From contig OX485808.1 of NCBI GenBank assembly GCA_950295325.1, positions 15,832,527 to 15,896,526 on the forward strand: a stretch of DNA of 64,000 nt. The letters are read 5' to 3'. The notes beneath the pieces were generated by a model, which worked only from the letters and a program-made list of their open reading frames with translations, was not told where the DNA came from and ran no database searches. Of this stretch, positions 35,978-49,344 are shown one piece after another. This DNA is from Polytrichum commune. Its lineage: Eukaryota; Streptophyta; Polytrichopsida; Polytrichales; Polytrichaceae. The first letter of the stretch is position 1; each line of letters starts with the position of its first letter. The position numbers and the translations under genes are program-made.

Positions 35978-36679
35978 GGGTTAGGAACTGCGATTTCTTA
36001 GGGTTGGTTATCTGATGTTGGATGGTTTCATGATCTACTACAACAGAAGATTTCCAATCCATATTCATAGATTCCAACCATACAAACCGAACCCACGGCC
36101 ATGGACTACATCATTGCGATGAAGAGAGGAATCACACGGCCATCAACAACCAACTTACCCACCCGAGACTTTATTATGTCCACGGCTCCCCGAAATGGCA
36201 TCTCATGATTCCCACGTCCTCAAGACAAACGCCACTTTTTGAGGATTCATCGCGACAACCAAGCGACGTTGAAGGTGATTCCATGTTAGGGGAGGTGAAG
36301 GAATGATGAGCATCACCAACATTGATGATGCACCTCTCGGACATGTGTGAGCCACATTCACTAGATTGCCTATCATCACGGACGGATGGCTCCAATATAA
36401 TTTCATTTGTGAGGAAAACCCTATAATACTCATCATGAAAAGGGACTCCAAATTATCATATGCAATTGATGTCGTGCGTCACTTACATGTGGACGCATCA
36501 TCGAGAGGGTAGAAAAACAAATGTCGAGTGGCGTCTTTAGGTTGGCTACTATATATGGCGTCGGAGTTGATAGGATATGTGCGTTTTTATAATGGGTGAT
36601 AAATATTGGGTTTGGTGATTGTCTCGTTGTCTTCGTTGGCATCCTTTGATGGAGGTCGACTTGAGTGATGAGTGGAGTG
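35978..36679. other. Intergenic, no gene recognised
   Basis: Slightly more GC-rich than its surroundings. Overlapping open frames occur on the minus strand (36174-36395, 36203-36451, 36433-36696) without domains. I see no reason to call a gene. Confidence 0.4.
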
Positions 36680-36682
36680 TAA

Positions 36683-37538
36683 GGGCCACTTCGCACGCGA
36701 GACTGAGAGCCCGTGACCGTTGCACTTCAAGCACTCTCGTTGGTGGAAAAGGTGGAGCCGGTCCGAGTTCGCTTCGCACTACGCTTGAGGGACCGACGGA
36801 GTGTGTGAGTGCAAGGTGGATGTAAAGTCTACATGGATTCCTACGTGGCATCAAATGGATCATGTTTCATGGTCACTTGGATTGTTAATGCTCACAACCA
36901 TTGGTTTATTCTATTCTATTATGTGTAAGGACACATATGAATTGGAATTCGTTGAAATAGCATTTGGTTGAGGGCCCGGTCACATATGACTTCACACTTG
37001 AGGGTCCGTGACCACACTACATAAATTTTGAGGTGTGTTGGGCCGCTTCACACACGAGCCAAGAACTGTGACCGTGAAATTGTGAGAGCCCAAAAGAAAG
37101 TATCCAAAGGCCGTCCCAACACACCTCCAAAATCATGTAGTGTGATCATAGACCCTCAAGTGTAGTGTGAAGTCATATGTGATTGGGCCCTCAGCCAAAT
37201 TATGTTTCAACGAATTTCAATTCATGAGGGTCCTCACACATCATAAAATAGAATAAATCAACTGTTGTGAGCGTTCGGAGTGCCATGGTCTCCCGGTTTG
37301 GTGTTAGACCAACCTCCAAAAAGTGGTTTTTGAAAATAGTCCAAATGACTATGAAACATGATCCATTCAATGCCACGTAGGAATCCATGTAGACTTTACA
37401 TCCATCTTGCACTCACACACTCCGTTGGTCCCTCGAGCGCAGTGTGAAGCGAACTTGGACCAGCTCCGCCTTTTCCACCAATGAGAGTGCTTGACGTGTA
37501 ATGGTCACGGGCTCTCAGTCTCGTGTGTGAAGTGGCCC
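36683..37538. mobile_element. Harbinger-like inverted dimer (foldback)
   Basis: Two Harbinger-like units lie head to head. 36683 to about 37042 is plus-oriented, and about 37043 to 37538 is minus-oriented. The whole is bounded by a single perfect TAA duplication (36680-36682 and 37539-37541), so it inserted as one unit or was rearranged after insertion. The first unit lacks its last ~90 bp and an internal ~60-bp segment. The arms could fold into a hairpin of several hundred base pairs. The second unit keeps a 70-codon version of the shared frame (37200-37412, minus). Confidence 0.85.
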
Positions 37539-37541
37539 TAA

Positions 37542-40500
37542 CTTAGCCCACCTTGGTTGTTAGGGTTGTTACTTTAATTCCCCTTATTTGTTTTTCTTTG
37601 TCCAATTTTTTTGTCTTTCGTTTAGGATTTTAAATTATAAGTTTGTTTGGTTGGAAAGTCAACTTTTCTTGTTACATAAGTCACAAGTGCCGATGTTGAA
37701 TATTAAGAAATAGGACATGGGACGTGGTTGTAATGTACGGGCAGACTCAGTCCCAATGATTCCCAAACTCCCAAATCATGATTTTTTCTTTTTTTCTTTT
37801 TTTCTTTTTTTCTTTTTCTTTTTTTGCTTGCATCTGTTGAATGTTCTATCCAAAATGTTCTTCTCTTTAAGATGTTCATGTAAAGGGCCTTGTAGTAGCT
37901 CTTCTTATCTAGGCATTTGTATTGGAGTAGTATATGCCAACTTAAGACTTGTGGTTTAGAGCATACATCAAAATGATAGGTGTCATGGAAAGATTGGACT
38001 ATGTGTTCAAAATATAAACATCATTTTTAGGTTCAATAATAAGCGCAGTTGGCATGCAATTGGGAGAGTTTACAAGATCATTTGTAGAGAAAGAGAAATG
38101 TTACTTTGAACTTCAATCTTTTTTGCATCTCCACTCCAATTTTGAAACTTGGAATGACAATCTTCATGATTCACAATTGCTAAGGGGATGAGACAATTCC
38201 CAAGCTGATCCGATGGCCAAAATCGTCCATGGAGTTGGAAGCGTCCACAATGGGATTGCATGTCTTAGAAATTTATGCTCCCAAATTGGTTACTCAGAAA
38301 CAGAGTTGATTGGTCTTTAAGATGAGTTTTGTAATAACTAAAATGACACAAACAAAAATGCCTCAACATAATGCTAAGGTGTTTATTTTAATTGATCTTG
38401 CAGTCTTAGTTGGCCTAGGGTGGACTCTCCACACCATGTACAAATTAGTGCGACTGTTGAAAGGGATATTATTTGAGGCATTAACATAGATAGTATATAT
38501 AAGGGAGAGGTATTATTTTCTTTAGTGTGTACATTTAGAATTATCTAAAGGTTGTCAAATTGTAATAGCCCTCGATAACTACCTTTTTCCATTATTGTTA
38601 GGGTTTTCATATGAGTCGTGGGTTATTACAAATTGAAGGCTCTTGGAACGCTTGTTGGCTCCCTTGAGTTTGCTCATTGGATTGGGGCTAAGTTTGTGTG
38701 CTCTTGTCTTTTTTTTTATTTTTTATGTAATCATCATAAGGATGAAAGTTTGTTCAATTAGATTCTTATTGGAGAGTGAAAGTGGATTGTTTACATAAAG
38801 AGGCCTATATATTTCATGATTTATATTTTGTATATGTAGTGGAGTCATTTATCACATTAAATTTGAAAGCTTAGTATAAATATATGACTTCATTTTCTAG
38901 GCTGTCATTAGTACATACACATTTGTTTTTCTCTATAAATTTCTTGATATAGGGGGTTTGATTTCATAATGAGATGGCATGTACATCATTTAGGTTTCCA
39001 ATGAAGAGTCCGCCCCTTGGGTTAGTTGGTATGGACCCCTTGGATTTTGCTCAAGGAAGGCACCTCTATAGAAAATTGGCATACATGTGTGTGAGAACCA
39101 AGCATTTGTTTAGGGGCTTTATATCTTAGTCGTTGATTTTTTGTGGAGCCTATAATTATAGAGAATACTACTTATTGCCATCTTCCTCCATCATATAGGT
39201 GATTATAAGTGATAGAATTTTGCAATAAATCACATCTTAGTTTATTTATTTTTAAAATATAGGATTCAATTTTTCATGTTGTGTTGGAGTGGAGTTCCTA
39301 GTTTGTTGATGTCCATCATATATAGGAACATAGCAAAGTGACAAAACACCTTAACAATCTAAAGTTGATATGATTATGTGGTTGAGTAAGCTATACAACA
39401 TGACAACGGAAAGAGGAAACTAGCTCAACATGCTTCTAACCTCAAAAAAACCTTCTTTTTTCTTGCTTTATCTACAATGAATCAAAGTTCATCTATACAA
39501 AACCAATTTTCATCCACAATGAACTAAATTTCTTCCACAATGACTTAAATTCCATTCGTACTCCCAACAAAACCTTGTCATTTCTTTAATATAACTTAAC
39601 TTACCCTCTAAACGTACCCACTTCCAAAATATTATCCATTCTAAATTGTTTTAGGTTATTTATCCCAAAAATAGAAGTAAATTAGCACAATTTATTATAT
39701 TGTATGTTATATGTAAATTACATGTGCACATCTAATAGAGCCTAATGTAGATCTTAAAAATATATAAAATTTATCTCTTACCTATATATATATATATATA
39801 TATATCATCCTACATTTTCTCACATGTCGTCTCTATGTAAATCGCTAGTGGCCTCCCCTAGGATTTTGTGTTTGAGAAGTATAGTGGTTGGTGACAAGCA
39901 GTGACAGTGGTTGAGCCATCCATGGACTAGATGCAATATAGATGTGTTGGATGATAATCTCCAACCTAAGCTCTACTTGAATTTCTATTATCTCCTATCT
40001 ATGTATGCTATTATTTCCTTATATGTTCCAATGTACCATAGGGCATAATATGTCTACCTGCCAAATAAAATAAAATAAAACCATAGCCCTATGCATATTA
40101 AGTAACTCATAGTGATAATTATGACCCCTTATTTGCACCCACATGTTATAGTATGATAAAGTAGGGTGCAATCCCCAAGTTAGACAAATCATTCAATTTG
40201 GACAAGTCTTTTGTCCATATTAACTTGAATATTCACTATTCTTTTCTTCTTTCTTCCTTTCTTTGTGACTTTCTACGTGAGATCATTCAAAGTCACGAAA
40301 CTAGTCTTGAAAGACCTCGTTGAGATGACTTAACCACATACCTGTGAGAGACATGTTTTTTAAGGTTTGATGAATGAGAGGCACACTTGTACACAACAAT
40401 TCTCAAATGTATTTCAAAAAATTATGGAGAAAAAGAAAACAACCACCCTGACAACGAGCCCTTTTGCAGGCCTGCAAAGTGATGTTTGCAAAGTAACGTT

Positions 40501-41863
40501 TGTTGCCACTTAACCCCTAAGCGTTTAAGAGGCCCAGACTGGCCCTTTTTAAGCAATAATTAGCATATTTGAACTACATATGTTCATTTTTAGCTAATCA
40601 CATAAACGTGACCTTATCAAAAGTTTGTTCATTCTTCAAGTGCATTATTTGAATAAGTTAAACACCTTGATGTTATTGAAGATTTCAATTCAAATGCGTA
40701 GCTTGGGTGTCCTTGAATGCAAGTGCATACATTGTTTATTGATCATCAATGTTTATTATGAGTATATTTTATTTTCTACCTGACATAAGAAGACGTATAT
40801 AAAAGTTTCAAACACGTAAATGTATAAAATATGATTTATGAACTTGGTGAAGCTCATATAAATTATGTATATGGACATATATTCAGACCTCCAATACGCC
40901 ACTAAAGTGACCCATATATCATGTAAAATGGTTGCAAGCAATATTATGTATGAGCATGCGTCACTCATGTAGAGAAACCATTAGTGGATAGAGTAGAACC
41001 CCCCTCCTATTCCCAATCATGACCCCATCATACATCTACAGGGTGCCATAATTTCAATAAGGATGGGATTGATTTTAGTAGTTTATTTTTGTGGGTGGTT
41101 AAAATAATGTTCCATGTTTCACAATTTCAATGCCATAGTAACAAATTACATAAAAACAATTATGTGGGTGCTATACATACATATGAACATAGTTATAAGT
41201 TCTGGTAATTTGGTTTTGACCCAAGATAATTTGCATCATGGGTAAAGAGGCAACCTAATTGCACATTATACTATCATACACACATACCCCGTTGTCGGGA
41301 TACATGATTTATTCACTTTTCTTCTATAATATTGTGAGTTCTAAGACGCATGTATTTGCACCTAAGGTAGATGGATAATATTTACTTACGTGCAAAAGTG
41401 CACTTGGACTTGTGTGCATTACCCTATATAACATACCAGTTTTGTGAAAGGGATCAAGTCAAAATGTTATGGTGGTTCATAAGCAAGCTCTTGTTCGAAG
41501 AGCAAAGAGAGGAGGTTATTGTTTACAAGCATACCTCCCGTCCATCCGACATAAACACTTCGACTCCCTATGGGTTTGTTGCCAATTCGTCTCAAAGTTG
41601 ACCTCGAGTACACTAAAAGAGGGCAATGTTCTTCCAATAAGTCATATGAGTGGCTTCACTTTTGCTTCAATTACAATGACATGTCACTCTCCGGTTCATG
41701 ATTTCATCACAACCGTTGATTGCGTTGATTGAATCGATTGGGTGATTGCATTGGTATGATGTTTATAGTGTGTTGTTATTGCCAAATAGGTAAGCAAATT
41801 GAGCTAATAGGTGCCATCTATGGATTTGATAATTAATTGACACGAAGTTAATTTAGGTACTCC
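37542..41863. other. Long AT-rich intergenic region
   Basis: No gene is supported over 4.3 kb. Contents include a T/TTTTTTC-rich tract at about 37783-37826, a (TA)n run at about 39784-39805, and a block at 38468-38560 (ATTATTTGAGGCATTA...GGAGAGGT) that recurs diverged at 61821-61890. 40365-40400 and 41500-41570 match parts of the MITE at 46403-46622. Confidence 0.45.
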
Positions 41864-41866
41864 TTA

Positions 41867-42364
41867 GGGCCACTTCACACACGAGACTGAGAGCCCGTGA
41901 CCATACTCACTTCAAGCACTCTCATTGGTGAGCCGGTACAAGTTTGCTTCACACTACGCTTGAGGGACCAACGGAGTACATATGTGAATGCAAGATGGAT
42001 GTAAAGTCTACATGGATTTTTGCATGGCATCAAGTGGATCATGTTTCATGGTCACTTGGTTTTTTTTAAAACAAAAACCACCTCTTGGAGGTAGGTTTAA
42101 CACAAAACCGGGAGACCATGGCACTCCGAACGCTCACAATCATTAATTTATTCTATTTTATCATGTGTGAGGATCCACTTGAATAGAAATTCATCGAAAT
42201 AGCACTTGGTTGAGGGCCCGGTCACATTTGACTTCACACTACACTTGAGGGTCCGTGACCACACTACATGATTTTGGAGATGTGTTGGGACGGCCTTGGG
42301 ATACTTTCCTTTGGGCTCGCACAATTTCATGGTCACGGCTCTTGGCTCCTGTGTGAAGTGGCCC
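41867..42364 (+). mobile_element. Harbinger-like element, copy 4
   Basis: Complete ends GGGCCACTTCACACACGAG and GTGTGAAGTGGCCC with a perfect TTA duplication (41864-41866 and 42365-42367). The flanking match extends as TAGGTACTCCTTA on both sides, so the target may have carried a local repeat. The shared internal frame is broken here. Confidence 0.9.
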
Positions 42365-42367
42365 TTA

Positions 42368-43159
42368 GGTACTCCTTTAGGTACCACTCTTCTCCCATGC
42401 CCCTCATAGGGTGAGGGATGATTCCTTTCGATTTGGGCCTTGGTAGACTAATCTTGGGGTTGTATAGTGTCATTTATGAAAAAAATTTGTGAAAATAAAA
42501 AATAAAAATAAAAATAGTTCATTGGGTTGTCATCTTTCAATGACAAGTTCATGACATGACGCCACAAAGCCTGACCACCTAGCGATCCCACAAGGTATAA
42601 GGTATGTGATCTCATTGTGGACACTTCCAACTACACATGAAAATAATGCTTTTTAATTTTTAACTTATCGTCAATTCGAATAAGGAATAGGACCTTTCTA
42701 GTTGACAATCACGAATCATTTCAATTGGAGAAGAGATTCTCTTCCCATCTAAACGATTGCATAGGTCTCTCAATTGTGTTCTCAATAGGACTTGGGTTGG
42801 TTATTATACCATGAGCACATAGGCCAATCTCATTATAACACACCTCTTTTTGGCTCCTTTTTGAACCACAAGCATTATCACATACCGCTCAATATAGTTG
42901 TATTATTAAGCTAAGAAATCAATTTACTAAGCCCACTACAATGGTAAGATATGAAAGGGGGGGGGGGGCTCAATTGAACAAGTCTAGTGTTGTGCATGCA
43001 TGCGCATTACATATGAGTGGTATATGTAGTCAACAACAAACATTAAAAAGGCACGTGTTACTATGAGATTGAATAATCTGCTTTAAAATAGGATAAGAAT
43101 CTATGTTCAACAATTAACACAATTGGGATGCCCTATACAATCATTCCAAACCAATATTA
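42368..43159. other. Intergenic, poly-G tract
   Basis: A 12-bp poly-G at 42957-42968. The 42710-42910 block is a diverged relative of sequence near 26530-26700 and 6440-6690 (CACATACC(G/A)CTCAAATATA-like phrase), an old dispersed repeat. No gene. Confidence 0.4.
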
Positions 43160-44071
43160 CTCCTTTGGTAAGATGACTTCACAGAATTGCAAACTGAAGT
43201 TCATGAAGGTTAGTTCTTGAATCTTCCAACCAATATTATTAGCCAATTTCATGAACCTCCTAAGTTAGTTCATGATTCTTCTAAACTAACTTGACATGTG
43301 GCACACCTCAATTTCATGATAGTGGACCTTTACCTTTAGCAACTTCATGAATCTTCCGAACCAATTTTATCAATCTTTTCGCACCATGTGGTTTTTGTAT
43401 TCTCAATTTCTCAACTGCTCGCCTCCTCATTGTGTATCCTTTGCGTTCTCATTGTTCATTGGTTCTTGTCTGATCTGTGTTTACCTAGAAGCCTCTAGCC
43501 TTAACGTCAATTTTTCTTTGGTCCTGCATGATAATACTTCAAAGCTAGACGCAAGCAGTGCCGGTTCTTCTATGGTCTTTGAACATTGTACATCAAAGCA
43601 AGCAACACAACCCGATGTAGTTGGAGTGTGCAATCTCGTGGATTTGAGAGTGTAGTGTGGTTGTGAATTTGATTGTGGGAAGAGTGTTGGCCACATGAGC
43701 ACAATGCATAACATGCTTGGAGTGCATTGGAGACATGATCCAAGGTTGGATAAGAGAGGTCAATCAAAAGTATGGTACACCTAGTTGTGGGGAGCGATTA
43801 GGAGAATGTTATACATGATGCATTGTCTTTTTGTGAAATAAAATTATACAATTCATGAAATTGATTTTCAGAAGGTATGAATATGAGTACTAGATCATGA
43901 AATTGTTCACAACATGTAGTGAGATTGATTGTTAGGTTCAAGTTAAATTGGTTGCTTATATGATGAACTTGGTTCACGATTCCAATGAAATTGGTAGAAC
44001 CTGTTGCTAAAGTGATTTGTAAAATCATGAAATTGACTATGCGCTTCTGTGAATTCATCTTACCAAAGCAT
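43160..44071. mobile_element. Mariner-like element, copy carrying the empty MULE site
   Basis: It begins CTCCTTTGGTAAGATGA preceded by TA and ends TCATCTTACCAAAGCAT followed by TA; it lies inverted relative to the copy at 11199-15498. At 43319-43327 it has ATAGTGGAC, the inverse of GTCCACTAT, in uninterrupted flanking sequence equivalent to both sides of the MULE-like insertion. It also lacks the minisatellite found at 11522-11632. Open frames on both strands (43347-43655, 43481-43714) are element sequence. Confidence 0.8.
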
Positions 44072-45063
44072 TAAAAAAAAATTCCACTTTGATCCCCACT
44101 AACTATTGCATTTCAATCCCAATTTTGACACTTGAAACAACAATCTTCACAATTCAAACTTGTTGATCAATGAGACACTTTATGATTCCATCAAACAAGA
44201 GATGTGTATATGGAGTTGGAAGTGTCCGTTATAAGCCCGGATACCTTACATCAAACACAAATCATATGTGCAACTTTTGTTCCCTTGTAGCTCGATGTGA
44301 TCACGTGCACAAATGGGGTATAATCAATAAGGGAGTGAGGGAGGGGGTCTATGATGTGCATAGTCATAAGATATTGCACATAGTTGACGAAATTCTTGAA
44401 ACATTCTCACTATATTCTCAAAACGTATTTGTAATATCTTCAACTTTTCTAAAGCTTTCAACTTTTATTTCTTTTTTGATTTTTGCTTTGTGACATTAAA
44501 TGAGACCTTATCTTTTGATGACAGCCTTAGGCTATATAACCTGCTTTTGCTTTGCAGTGCTGTGACCAAACTTTTGAAGGTCAATTACAACTATTACTGA
44601 AAAGCTTAGGGCGGAATGTAAGGTATGACGTGCTAAGGAAACATTCCCTTGGGCATTCATTCACTCATTCATTCAAGAAGAAGAGGTACCACATAACTAG
44701 CCTCCTTAATACCACTACTTACCTTTACTTCAAAACCAACTTACGTAACACGACCGGCTGCAGCCTTAGGTTTTATGGTGGTGACCATTTCCACACACAC
44801 AATAGCAATTAAGGGGCCAATTCCCTTTGTAGTAGTACCACCCCTTTGTCCTCACAAGAACATTTTTTAGGTTACTTACAAAGGGGGACTGTTACTAAAT
44901 CCATGAAAGGCACAACCATCATGAGATTCTTCGGAGTTCAATCCTCCATGCACACAAAATTAATTTTCTCAAGGGTACAGTCGTCTCCAATTTATTGCAT
45001 TGTAAATAAGGGGTAAATATATACCAGAGGCTTCTGTGAGTTTACACTCTAGGTTACTTTGTT
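44072..45063. other. Intergenic, no gene recognised
   Basis: A 107-codon open frame at 44170-44493 has no recognised domain and lies in sequence partly related to 38040-38290 and 63490-63600, so I treat it as old repeat. A short ATTC microsatellite is at about 44658-44674. Confidence 0.35.
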
Positions 45064-45547
45064 TCGAGACTGAGAGCCCGTGACCATACTCCTCACGTCA
45101 ACCACTCTCATTGGTGGGAAAGGGGGAGCCGGTCCAAGCTCGCTTCACACTACGCTTGAGGGACCAAGGGAGTGTGTGAATGCAAGATGGATGTAAAGTC
45201 TACATGGCATCCAATGGATCATGTTTCATGGTCACTTGGCCTGTTTTCCAAGACAACCCGTTGGAGGTAGTAGGTCTAACACCAAACTGGGAGATCATGA
45301 CACTCCGAACACTAACACCGTTGGTTTATTCTATTTTTTTTTGTCATGTGTGAGGACCTGCATGAATAGACGTTCATTGAAATAACATTTGGTTGAGGGC
45401 CCGGTCACATATGACTTCACACTACACTTGAGGGTTTGTGACCATGCTACATGATTTTGGAGGTGTGTTGGGACGGCCTTCGAACACTTTCTTTTGGGCT
45501 CTCAAAATTTCATGGTCACGGCTCTTGGCTCGTGTGTGGAGTGGCCG
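45064..45547 (+). mobile_element. Harbinger-like element, copy 5
   Basis: The interior from CGAGACTGAGAGCCCGTGACC to GGCTCTTGGCTCGTGTGTGGAGTGGCCG follows the family closely. The left terminus is degraded (TTTGTTTC in place of CACTTCACACA), and the right end has a mutated last base before TTA. The shared internal frame is disrupted. Confidence 0.8.
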
Positions 45548-46402
45548 TTAGGTATGAATACCCAAAACCAACGCCTAGGAATCTTGTCCAACAAGTACAT
45601 AATGATTATGAGGATGTACACCACTTGAAGATCTGATGTAGGTCATCTACAACTCATCTAGGGTCACCTACCATTAGAACGCTAAAGCCTAATGATTTTT
45701 GCATACAATATCGAAACAATCTTTTGTTTAATGCATTGCTATCCTCTTCATCTTGCAAATAGGAGCATATACAAAATTGATCATTCTAGTAATATGGGTT
45801 ATCCTTTCAAAGGTCACTAGATCAAGCCATTGTTATAAGTATGATGTATCCATGAATCACCAATCAACCCAACATGTCATTACTTATGTTACATCACAAA
45901 AGATTATACAACATAAAGACAAATAGTGTCAATGACACTACACCGATTATCCCAATTAGCACGTGTTAAGGTAGATGAGGCTAATTTGGTTAGTTTCCTT
46001 AATCGGACACTTAGTTTTGGCTCCTAATCGGTGGTACTATTGCTCTAATTTAGTGGGTGAGTAAGACATAATCATTTAGCCGCCACCTTGATGATATTTG
46101 AGTTAGTCACCTTCACAAAAATCAAACTACACCCACCATCCTCTATGATTACAAGTGCTATCCACCGAGCTATAAAACGCTTGATTTTTGTGGGCAAGGT
46201 GGGCATAATTAGGAGGCGACATGTGGTTGTGGCCCTAATTCCCACAACAAAAAATAATGTGACTAACAATACTACATTCCAGACTTCAAATGCATTACTA
46301 GCCTTAAATTAGGAGCATTTATTAAATTTAGTGACTGGTGCCATTTAGGAGTCTAGGAGGATCGGATGAAATAAACGCCATGTCATGGGGGAAGAGAGGG
46401 AA
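45548..46402. other. Intergenic, no gene recognised
   Basis: AT-rich. Two overlapping opposite frames (46072-46269, 46088-46312) share the same segment and are not convincing. Weak inverted similarity between about 46020-46060 and 46305-46345 may be a decayed MITE. Confidence 0.35.
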
Positions 46403-46622
46403 TTAGTGTATACGAGCGTACCTCTCATCCATCCAACATAAAATCTTGAAATCCTATAGGTTGCTTGCTTATTCATCTTAGATGACTTCCAATAAAGTAA
46501 TTTGGGTCTTTAAATCTGATTCCGATGTCAAATAAACTCTAAAAAGTAACATCTGGGTGCATACTATTTCAAGGCTTTTATGTTGGATGAATGAGAGGTA
46601 CGCTTGTATATGATAATTTCTT
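46403..46622. mobile_element. Foldback MITE (CGTACCTCTCATCCATCCAA ends)
   Basis: The left arm reads GAGCGTACCTCTCATCCATC and the right arm, inverted, CAAGCGTACCTCTCATTCATC, both followed by CAACATAAAA. Partial relatives occur at about 40365-40410, 41505-41570 and 46790-46875. At ~220 bp without coding capacity it fits a MITE family. Confidence 0.75.
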
Positions 46623-48068
46623 CTTTCCCTAGACACCCATCTCTTTGAATTCGGTCCTTATCACTATTACCAAGTAAAGAGGGTCTAGTAAATAATGTCC
46701 CCGTAGGTGATTCATCTCACGGGGTTCCCTTAAGTAACCTTATTCGGGGTCTTTAAAGTAAGTTCCAGTGTCAAATCAATAAAAAAAAGAAGTAATCTCC
46801 AAGCTGCATATTATTTCAAGGCTTTTCTTGGACTTTTATCTTCGATGAATGAGAGGTATGCTCGTATACGATAATTTCCTCTCCCCACCATGTAAGGTGA
46901 TCGACAAAGCTTGAAAGAATATAATTCAATCTCTGTGAGGAATGAAAATGCATGTCTACCGAAGGTAGATTTGACTACTCCGGTAACCTATCTTTACCAC
47001 ACCTTTATTTGAGTGGTATGTGGTTAGATGCGGCTTCAAGAATGGCTATCGAAAAGGCATGTATTCAAAAAGAGATTGAACTACGTGCACAAAATATGAT
47101 AACCATTTTAGTTCTATAATCAATATAATTGGGGGGGGGGGGGAACCTATATGACCATCAAATGAGCACAAAAATCTTCCCTTTGATGGTGAATAAGATA
47201 TTCACATGAGATCCAATAAATTATTAGGAAAGCGGCTACATCTTCGATGATCTGGATTTGCTAACCATCTTGTATTATTCACATGTTTCATTTCCTACAT
47301 AGGAAGCTAGCTAGCTGGAAGCAGTGGATGAGTGGTGGTAGGAACGGAGGAGATCAGGGGAGGAGGGTTACATCAGTCAAATCCGACGGTTGAGAAAGCA
47401 CAGGCAACGTGGCCTCACCAGAAGCCAAAAGCTGCTTTCATCACCCATAGACTTCTTTTCGAAGAAAAAATGAAAAAAAGTAAGAAAGAAAAGAAAGAAA
47501 AGAAAAGATTCAAGAGCCATTTACCTTAGTCACCTCAGATATGTGAGCTTTAAAACTCAACTTGATTGTAAAGTGGTCATGATCTTCTACCATACAACAC
47601 ATCTCTTCAATTTGAGGACACAAATCTAGGAGAGGTGTACATTGGCAACCATTCAAGAAAAGTAAGTTTTTGTGACCCAACATACGTTTATCTTAGTCTT
47701 ATACATACCACACCATAAATGCAGAGTAAATACTAATTAGGAGTACTTCAAAAAAAGTAAGATATGCGAGTGTTATTCGTTTCATTTTAATTGCTCTCGG
47801 TCTTCTATTATTTGGATTTACTGCTTGAATTTGATCAAATCTATGATTAAACATCAATAAAGATCGGATTGTAAATGGGATCTCCTCTAGTCTAGTCATG
47901 GTTAACAAAAAATACATGTGTGTTAGTTCTTCAAGAGAGTACATAGGTTTTCCAAATTGTGTTAAATATTAGTGTAAGTAGTTGTTTAAATTTGGACACA
48001 CCATCTTGGACCAATTTCTTTCAAACACGTGTCATGGTGTTTGTTCTTAGATCCACACATGATCATAA
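46623..48068. other. Intergenic, MITE remnant and poly-G
   Basis: 46790-46875 is a right-half remnant of the MITE at 46403-46622. A 13-bp poly-G is at 47131-47143. 47440-47510 is purine-rich (GAAAAGAAAG). No gene is supported. Confidence 0.4.
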
Positions 48069-48632
48069 GGATTATTTACATCACGGACCATGAAGTTGTC
48101 CCATGTTAGAGGGCATGTCTCCATGGTCACACTTCATGGTAACACTTCCATGGTCCACCTTCTAAAAATTGCATTCTTAAAGCCTTTGGACTCCTAATTA
48201 GATGTGAAGTGTACGTGGACCAAGAGAAGTGACCATGCACCAAAAAGTGGATGTGCTGATTTTTTAAATATATGTCCAAAAATGGCAGTTTGGAAATTTT
48301 CTTCATGTTTGACCTTCTCCCCTTCTTTCATCGTAACTATGAAAAACGTTTGGTGAAAAAAAAAATTCAAAAACTAAAATAGCATTTCTCTATCATGGTC
48401 CCTTTTGCAGTGAGAGAACCTCTTTTGCCTCTCCCACTGCAAAACATGTTGGACCATGATAGTGGATAATGTAGGCACAAAAACATGCCTTTTGGAGGCC
48501 TCAAGTTCCATGGTCACTCTTACATTTTTTACTTGTTGTATACCGAAAATGGTCCCGGGACAAGTTCAACGGCCGATCACATATTTTAGCAGACCAAGGG
48601 ACAACTTCATGGTCCATGATGTAAACCAAGTC
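48069..48632. mobile_element. TIR element, family 3, copy 2
   Basis: Left end GGATTATTTACATCACGGACCATGAAGT, right end inverted CTTGGTTTACATCATGGACCATGAAGT. It aligns in blocks with 17517-18347 but lacks the poly-C/(CCCAA)n expansion and is shorter. Termini are more diverged than in copy 1. Confidence 0.6.
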
Positions 48633-48855
48633 TTGGTCAGAACTGACAGTTAATTACATATGAACTGGTTGAGTTTGAGAAATAACCGGTGGAAGTTCAA
48701 GACTTTAGGAGGATTACCGATCATTCAAAAGGAATCTATACAATATACCTCAAATGAATAAAGAAAAACTGGAAGATGTCAACATGTAACTGGTTGGATT
48801 TAGAATCACTAGGATCTCGACTGACTACGCCCTCAAAAACTTCCATCCAAGACAC
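48633..48855. other. Intergenic
   Basis: Short AT-rich stretch without recognised features. Confidence 0.3.
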
Positions 48856-48864
48856 TGGTCCATG

Positions 48865-48960
48865 GCTGGGGTGAACCAACAACCCGTACACTGGTTCCTT
48901 GGAGGCAAGAGTTTAGACATCCAGCAAGGAACGAATGTATGGGTTGGTTCGCCCAAATAT
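48865..48960. mobile_element. ~95-bp MULE-like hairpin MITE, copy 2
   Basis: It is flanked by a perfect 9-bp duplication TGGTCCATG (48856-48864 and 48961-48969). The ends, GGGGTGAACCAACAACCCGTACA and the inverse of TGTATGGGTTGGTTCGCCC, form a compact hairpin around a ~45-bp centre. A 9-bp duplication suggests Mutator-type mobilisation. Confidence 0.85.
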
Positions 48961-48969
48961 TGGTCCATG

Positions 48970-49344
48970 ATGGAAATAGCCCCTCAAATAATAAAGGTGT
49001 CCGTGTTGTAAGAAAAACAACTGAATAACAAGTGCGTACGTTAAATGACTTTGACTTAAGATGATGCTCACTGCCTGCCAATTTACAGACAAAGATCTCT
49101 CCCTTTTTAGTGATGCGTTTGGGCTTTTAGGATTGTGCCTTAAAAACCCAAACCACGGATGGTGCAGGGACATTTGCTTTAAGGACACAACATTCACTCG
49201 CACCATTTATGATGAACTGTAAAGAAGGTGGCATCGAGGAGAATCTCAGTCCCCTTATCTTTCGGTTTTTCAATTTCACATGAGTTTGAAAAAATAATCA
49301 AATCTTCTCTTCGTTTTGAGGGTGACGATGTCGATGAACTAGTA
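48970..49344. other. Intergenic
   Basis: Opposite-strand frames 48833-49081 and 48913-49206 cross the MITE boundary and are not genes. Nothing else is recognised. Confidence 0.35.

Noticed and set aside
38456-38640. Possible LTR start (TGTTGAAAGG) of a retrotransposon
   Set aside because: No paired LTR, primer-binding site or polyprotein frame was found nearby; only a short diverged match at 61.8 kb.
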